Below are positions 5,624 through 7,424 of a stretch of DNA of 7,424 nt, piece by piece; the first letter of the stretch is position 1; every line of letters starts with the position of its first letter. The position numbers were made by a program, and so were the translations under genes. Source of the DNA: CAZRIP01 sp964600165 (lineage in GTDB: Bacteria > Elusimicrobiota > Elusimicrobia > UBA1565 > UBA9628); NCBI GenBank assembly GCA_964600165.1, contig CAZRIP010000144.1:1-7424 (forward strand), in the 5' to 3' direction. The notes below the pieces were generated by a model that made no database searches, was not told where the DNA came from, and worked only from the letters and a program-made list of their open reading frames with translations.

Positions 5624-7330
5624 TCAGGCGGCCGGAGGCTTCGGCGCGTGGACGTCGGTGGGCCCGGCGACGCCGTTGGTCGCCGGCGGAGGCAAGGGCA
5701 GCGGCTTCGGAGGCTTGCCGTGCTCCCGCATGATCGCCTCGATCTCGTCGTAGTCGAGCTCCTCGCGCGCCAGCAGCTCGCGCGCGAAGCGGTCGAGGAT
5801 GTGGCGCTCGGTGGTGAGCGTCTTCTCGACCTCGACGATGGCCTCGCGCATGATGGCCTGGGTGGCCATGTTGAGGCGCTCCTTGAAAGCTTCGGACAGC
5901 TGGTTGGCCTTATTAAGTCCTCCGGCCGGTATTTGGTTGAAGTCGCCGATCAGGCCGTCGCCGCCCATGCCCAGGCTCCAGACCATGTAGTGCGCCGTCG
6001 ACATCGCGTGCTGGAAGTCCGAGGACACGCCCGTCGTCGTCACGCCGTAGACCAGCTTCTCGGCGCAGTAGCCGCCGAGCGAGACGCGCACGTTCGCCTT
6101 GAGCGCGTTGATGTCCTGGCTGTAGAGCTCCTCGCGCGGGATCGAATGCACGACGCCGAGGACGCCGCCGCGCTGCACGATCGAGGCCTTGAAGACGTCG
6201 TTGGTCGGATGCGTCAGATAGACCATCAGCAGATGCCCGGCCTCGTGGTAGGCCGTCATCTCGCGCTCGCGCGGCGTCATGTTCAAGCGATGCATCACGC
6301 CGAGCTCGATGCGCTCGATCGCCCCCGAGATGTCCTTGTAGTTGATCACGTCGCGATCCTGCCGGACCGCGATGAGCGCGGCTTCCTTCAAAATGTTCTC
6401 GATCTCGGCCGGCGACTTGTAGACGGCCTTGCGCGCCAGGCGCGCGAAGTCGATCGACGGGTCGAGCTTGACCTTCTTGGCGTAGTACTCGAAGATCTCC
6501 TGGCGCTCCTGGAGGTTCGGGCGGTTGATCGCGATGGTGCGGTCGAAGCGGCCGGGTCTCGTCAGCGCGGCGTCGAGCACTTCTTCGGGGGCGTTCATCG
6601 CGCCGATCACGACGATGTGGGACTTGTCGTCCTGGAGGCCGTCCATCTCGACGAGCAGCTGGTTGAGCGTGCTGTTGCCTTCCGACGAGCCGCCGAACGC
6701 GTCCATGAACACGCGCGAGCGGCCGAGGACCTCGAGCTCGTCGATGAAGATGATGCAGGCGCCGTGGGCCTGCGCGTAGAGCCGGGCGCGCTTGAAGAGC
6801 TTGCGCACGCGGGCGGCGCCGACGCCGACGAAGATCTCGACGAACTCGGAGCCGGCCGTCGATAAGAACGGGATGCCGGCCTCGCTGGCGATGGCCTTGG
6901 CCAGCATCGTCTTGCCGCAGCCCGGAGGGCCGATCATCAGCATGCCGTGAAGGATCTTGCCGCCGACGCGCTTCAAGGCCGCGCGGTCCTTGATCAGCTG
7001 GACCATCTCCCAGGCCTCGCGCTTGGCCTCGGTCAGGCCGATGACGTCGGAGAACTTGACGCTGACCTTTTCCGCGTCGACTTTGCCCTTTTTAAAGGTG
7101 GCGAAGCCGCCTCCGTACTGGAGCAGATACAGAAAGCCGACGAAGACGAGGGTCTGGAGGATGCCCCAGGGCAGCGAGGCGACGTTGATGCCGACGATGT
7201 AGCGGCGCACGCTCTCTTCCATGCCGGCCATGTACCAGATCGGGATGATGATGGAGATGATGACCCCGACGACGATGGCCACCGGGATCCAGTACATCTG
7301 CATGAAGAGGCGGAATTTGGCCCAAAACAT
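5624..7330 (-). CDS. ftsH: FtsH-family membrane-bound AAA+ zinc metalloprotease, short form
   Basis: This is an ATP-driven protease that extracts and degrades membrane and some cytoplasmic proteins; by family knowledge it forms a hexamer in the inner membrane with its catalytic part in the cytoplasm. The start at 7330 has AAGGAG 5 nt upstream. The product has 568 residues (E. coli FtsH is about 640). Order: membrane segment (about 14-34); a loop of only some 20 residues; membrane segment (about 55-72); AAA+ domain with Walker A GPPGCGKT (134-141), pore loop FVEIFVGVG (163-171), Walker B IIFIDE (193-198), sensor Asn246 and arginine fingers R258/R261 in RPGRFDR; protease domain with HEAGH (362-366, zinc ligands H362 and H366, catalytic E363) and the third zinc ligand D438 in SSDFQHA; a Pro-rich tail (about 539-568). 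All catalytic residues are present, so activity is expected. Oddities are the near-absent periplasmic domain, DELE in place of the usual DEID after Walker B, and YKSPAE where canonical FtsH has GFSGAD. It could be a divergent paralogue rather than the housekeeping copy. The stop is TGA followed in frame by TAA. Confidence 0.95.
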   Translation of the reverse strand: MFWAKFRLFMQMYWIPVAIVVGVIISIIIPIWYMAGMEESVRRYIVGINVASLPWGILQTLVFVGFLYLLQYGGGFATFKKGKVDAEKVSVKFSDVIGLTEAKREAWEMVQLIKDRAALKRVGGKILHGMLMIGPPGCGKTMLAKAIASEAGIPFLSTAGSEFVEIFVGVGAARVRKLFKRARLYAQAHGACIIFIDELEVLGRSRVFMDAFGGSSEGNSTLNQLLVEMDGLQDDKSHIVVIGAMNAPEEVLDAALTRPGRFDRTIAINRPNLQERQEIFEYYAKKVKLDPSIDFARLARKAVYKSPAEIENILKEAALIAVRQDRDVINYKDISGAIERIELGVMHRLNMTPREREMTAYHEAGHLLMVYLTHPTNDVFKASIVQRGGVLGVVHSIPREELYSQDINALKANVRVSLGGYCAEKLVYGVTTTGVSSDFQHAMSTAHYMVWSLGMGGDGLIGDFNQIPAGGLNKANQLSEAFKERLNMATQAIMREAIVEVEKTLTTERHILDRFARELLAREELDYDEIEAIMREHGKPPKPLPLPPPATNGVAGPTDVHAPKPPAA

Positions 7331-7350
7331 GTGTTCTCCTTGGAAACGTT

Positions 7351-7390
7351 GGGGTCAGACCTCTAAAATATGACGCCGAGGTCTGACCCC
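7351..7390. repeat. Perfect 13-bp inverted repeat in the FtsH-like leader
   Basis: The arms GGGGTCAGACCTC (7351-7363) and GAGGTCTGACCCC (7378-7390) are exact inverse complements, separated by a 14-bp AT-rich spacer. Each arm also contains a 9-bp odd palindrome, GGTC-A-GACC, with centres 27 bp apart. There is no T-run on the minus-strand side, so it is not an obvious terminator. It may be a 5'-leader hairpin, a two-site operator, or a dispersed REP-like palindrome. The sequence alone does not decide. Confidence 0.85.
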
Positions 7391-7393
7391 GTG

Positions 7394-7422
7394 TTTATAT
7401 CATAAGTTCCCGATTCTCGCCA
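7394..7422 (-). promoter_or_regulatory. Possible sigma70-type promoter of the FtsH-like gene
   Basis: On the minus strand TGGCGA (7422-7417) and TATAAA (7399-7394) are separated by 17 bp. The -10 matches consensus at five of six positions and the -35 at three. The expected start near 7387 falls inside the first arm of the inverted repeat, giving a leader of about 57 nt before the ATG. An overlapping TATGAT (7404-7399) could serve as an alternative -10, but its -35 would lie outside the window. Confidence 0.4.
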
Positions 7423-7424
7423 GG

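Noticed and set aside
4419..5753. A 444-codon plus-strand open frame opposite the Met-rich protein gene
   Set aside because: It is His/Arg/Ala-rich without motifs, its His runs mirror the Met codons of the real gene (ATG/CAT), and it runs through the terminator into the protease gene.
5648..6865. A 405-codon plus-strand open frame inside the protease gene
   Set aside because: It is fully antisense to an unmistakable FtsH coding sequence and shows no motif of its own.

Overview
The window is GC-rich (many lines above 70-80% G+C) and bacterial in style: tightly packed genes, clear Shine-Dalgarno sequences and a GC-rich intrinsic terminator. All five genes are on the minus strand, so transcription runs from high to low coordinates. 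I cannot name the species. An Elusimicrobiota-like, deltaproteobacterial or other GC-rich Gram-negative host would fit, but this is an impression only; no rRNA, tRNA or taxon-specific marker is present.

Right end (7424 to 5624): a short leader carries a perfect 13-bp inverted repeat and a plausible promoter. It is followed by a 568-residue FtsH-family membrane AAA+ zinc protease with Walker A, Walker B, pore loop, arginine fingers, HEAGH and the third zinc ligand all recognisable. The space between its two N-terminal membrane segments is much shorter than in textbook FtsH. The gene ends in a TGA-TAA double stop followed by two tandem hairpins, the second with a T-run, which I read as its terminator.

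Left three quarters (5519 to 1): a second transcription unit of four co-directional genes with gaps of only 12, 13 and 22 bp. They encode proteins of about 356, 502 and 867 residues, plus one cut by the window edge (85 codons visible). I recognise none of them as a named family. The 502- and 867-residue proteins share one plan: a Pro/Ile-Thr plus Lys/Glu-rich cytoplasmic tail, one membrane anchor, an Ala-rich then Gly/Ala/Ser-rich linker of some 250-350 residues, a V-T-P-W motif, and a cluster of membrane helices with a Gly-Gly-rich hairpin loop. They look like diverged tandem paralogues. The partial fourth protein begins with the same kind of Lys/Glu tail. The first protein (about 356 residues) has an N-terminal anchor, an Ala/Gly-rich body and an extraordinarily Met-rich hydrophobic C-terminus. 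The 867-residue protein additionally carries a roughly 330-residue Thr/Asn/Gln-rich C-terminal region with D-x-x-G turn repeats resembling YD/RHS repeats.

The most likely new biology is this cluster of low-complexity, multi-membrane-anchor proteins. It could be a membrane-bound assembly or envelope machine, next to (but probably transcribed separately from) a streamlined FtsH-type quality-control protease. Function is not known from the sequence. Long plus-strand open frames opposite these genes are best explained as shadows of GC-rich Gly/Ala codons.
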